64,000 bases of DNA from Gilliamella sp. WF3-4 (GTDB lineage Bacteria; Pseudomonadota; Gammaproteobacteria; Enterobacterales; Orbaceae). Within the stretch, counting starts at the first letter, position 1, and the number at the start of each line of letters is the position of its first letter. Position numbers and translations under genes: made by a program. The notes under the pieces are model-generated. The model had not been told where the DNA came from. It made no database searches and was given only the letters and a program-made list of their open reading frames with translations. Location of the stretch: assembly GCF_001690275.1 (NCBI RefSeq), contig NZ_LZGW01000022.1, positions 56,607 through 120,606 of the forward strand. The letters are read 5' to 3'. Positions 63,473-64,000 of this stretch are shown here, piece by piece.

Positions 63473-63646
63473 TTATTTAAGTTGCTGTTTGCGTTTTCGT
63501 CTTTTAATCTCTGTTTTCATTGCGTTAACAATAAACTGAGATGTGTTTTCATTAGGTTCTTTAACTGTCTCCATTTTCTCCATTATTTCGTGAGGAACCC
63601 GAGCAGCTATATTTTGTGACTTATTATTTATTCTATCTGTTGGCAT
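63473..63646 (-). CDS. YlcI/YnfO-type small protein
   Basis: 57 residues: MPTDRINNKSQNIAARVPHE, then IMEKMETVKEPNENTSQFIV and NAMKTEIKRRKRKQQLK. The NKSQNIAARVPHEI-x-n and basic C-terminus (EIKRRKRKQQ) are the YlcI/YnfO (DUF3950-like) pattern, found in prophages and P4-like islands. It is probably a small ribbon-helix-helix-like DNA-binding protein. The start at 63646 lies just beside operator 1 (63663-63672), so it may regulate itself and the divergent gene. Confidence 0.75.
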   Translation of the reverse strand: MPTDRINNKSQNIAARVPHEIMEKMETVKEPNENTSQFIVNAMKTEIKRRKRKQQLK

Positions 63647-63660
63647 ATTTCACACTCCAT

Positions 63661-63742
63661 AAGTGTCGAACAGTTTATATTAATAAAAATAAAAAAACAA
63701 TATTGACATGTTCGACACTTGGTAATAATATCTGTTCGACAC
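63661..63742. promoter_or_regulatory. Divergent control region with three copies of one operator
   Basis: The 10-mer GTGTCGAACA occurs three times: 63663-63672 (as written) and 63709-63718 and 63733-63742 (as TGTTCGACAC). The two rightward copies are 24 bp apart. A near-perfect sigma-70 promoter reading right, TTGACA (63703-63708) and TAATAT (63726-63731) with a 17-base spacer, has copy 2 inside its spacer and copy 3 just past the -10. The arrangement fits repression of the rightward promoter and of the leftward ylcI-like gene by one protein. Confidence 0.75.
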
Positions 63743-63751
63743 CTAATTATT

Positions 63752-63766
63752 TTTTAGGTCCTAAAA
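63752..63766. repeat. Palindrome in the leader
   Basis: TTTTAGG-T-CCTAAAA, 15 bases, between the promoter and the stem-loop. Confidence 0.7.
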
Positions 63767-63771
63767 CAACA

Positions 63772-63803
63772 ATAGCCCGAAGCGTCCTACCGCTCCGAGC
63801 TAT
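63772..63803 (-). ncRNA. Structured leader, likely an antisense or leader RNA element
   Basis: ATAGCCCGAAGCG (63772-63784) faces CGCTCCGAGCTAT (63791-63803). On the minus-strand RNA all 13 positions pair, with two G-U wobbles and a GUAGGA loop; on the plus-strand RNA the same two positions are A-C mismatches. The hairpin is followed on the minus strand by UUGUUGUUUU, so it may end or form part of a leftward RNA that opposes the leader of the rightward transcript. Confidence 0.45.
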
Positions 63804-63834
63804 CTAACCATAAACATTACAAGGGGTAATGAGT

Positions 63835-64000
63835 ATGGCTATTCGCAATAATACCGTATCGCCTACATTTGGGCAAAATAAAATTTTTACTTTTCTAACA
63901 GTGAATACACTTCCTATATTACAACGTATTCAAGTTCGTGCCAAAACCGAGGCAGAAGCTAGAGCTATGTACGCCAAAGTCGGTGTTGAATTGATTCTAA
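63835..64000 (+). CDS. Start of an Icd-like satellite-phage protein (cut by window end)
   Basis: The frame is open from ATG 63835 (MAIRNNTVSPTFGQNKIFTF), preceded by AAGGGG; an in-frame ATG at 63829 is too close to it. The visible 55 residues contain IQVRAKTEAEARAMYAKVG, the pattern of P4-type Icd-like host division inhibitors (FTF, then a beta strand, then a TE-x-EAR helix). The end lies outside the window. It is expressed from the promoter at 63703-63731. Confidence 0.5.
   Translation, partial: MAIRNNTVSPTFGQNKIFTFLTVNTLPILQRIQVRAKTEAEARAMYAKVGVELIL

Larger units (their letters stand above)
62203..64000. mobile_element. Edge of an integrated element, probably a P4-like satellite
   Basis: From here to the window end the genes are small and phage- or island-like: a tandem paralogue array, a YlcI/YnfO-type protein, a divergent operator region and an Icd-like start. 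The left end of the element is somewhere in the 180 bp after proP (62023-62202), which contains no gene or tRNA. No integrase or attachment repeat is visible; the rest lies outside the window. Confidence 0.55.

Noticed and set aside
62203..63646. CRISPR-like or iteron array
   Set aside because: Repeats are whole-gene duplications with a 473-bp period and paired palindromes; there are no short repeats with unique spacers.

Overview
The window is AT-rich DNA from a gammaproteobacterium. Most chromosomal genes are close relatives of Enterobacterales or Pasteurellales genes, and several E. coli neighbourhoods are kept: yhdT-panF-prmA-dusB-fis, lapA-lapB with pgpB and ribA beside them, zapC near ycbX, greB near tex, and murB near birA. 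Together with the low GC, this suggests an Orbaceae bee-gut symbiont such as Gilliamella. That assignment is inferred from remembered protein resemblance, not from a search.

Layout. 1-3.1 kb is an accessory scar: the end of an unidentified gene, an orphan D12-class adenine methylase, a dead IS3-family element and a CdiA/haemagglutinin-type fragment. 3.2-13.7 kb holds housekeeping genes: an MFS transporter, roxA, ycfH, lapB, lapA, pgpB, ribA, a small tautomerase, luxS, ligA and zipA. 14.1-18.5 kb is an AcrAB-type RND efflux pair. 18.7-31 kb carries ruvC, yebC, the fis operon, ilvC, zapC, a decayed secreted Sel1/TPR-like gene, ycbX, greB and a secreted protein with an EF-hand loop. tex and an unknown lipoprotein follow. 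35.3-45.9 kb is a nucleotide and nucleoside scavenging block: periplasmic UshA- and CpdB-type enzymes dephosphorylate nucleotides, a NupG-type carrier imports nucleosides, and Add, Cdd, a pyrimidine-nucleoside phosphorylase, DeoD and DeoB bring the ribose and deoxyribose into central metabolism. The phosphorylase and Cdd are of Bacillus type. murB, ycaD, birA and zntA come next.

52.1-56.6 kb is an island of eight small, unrelated, same-strand genes separated by AT-rich filler. It looks like a store of orphan immunity genes for polymorphic toxins. 56.9-62.0 kb has a SetA/B-like sugar exporter, ypfJ, an EamA transporter and proP. From 62.2 kb to the end lies the edge of an integrated element, probably a P4-like satellite. 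It has a tandem array of paralogous genes, a YlcI/YnfO-type small protein, a divergent control region with repeated operators, and the start of an Icd-like gene.

The most unusual signal is in the tandem array at 62.2-63.0 kb. Each of two paralogues carries two copies of a palindrome with centres exactly 76 bp apart. The palindrome differs between paralogues but matches within each, although the two copies are read in different codon frames. That points to function or copying at the nucleic-acid level. No tRNA, rRNA or CRISPR array was seen.
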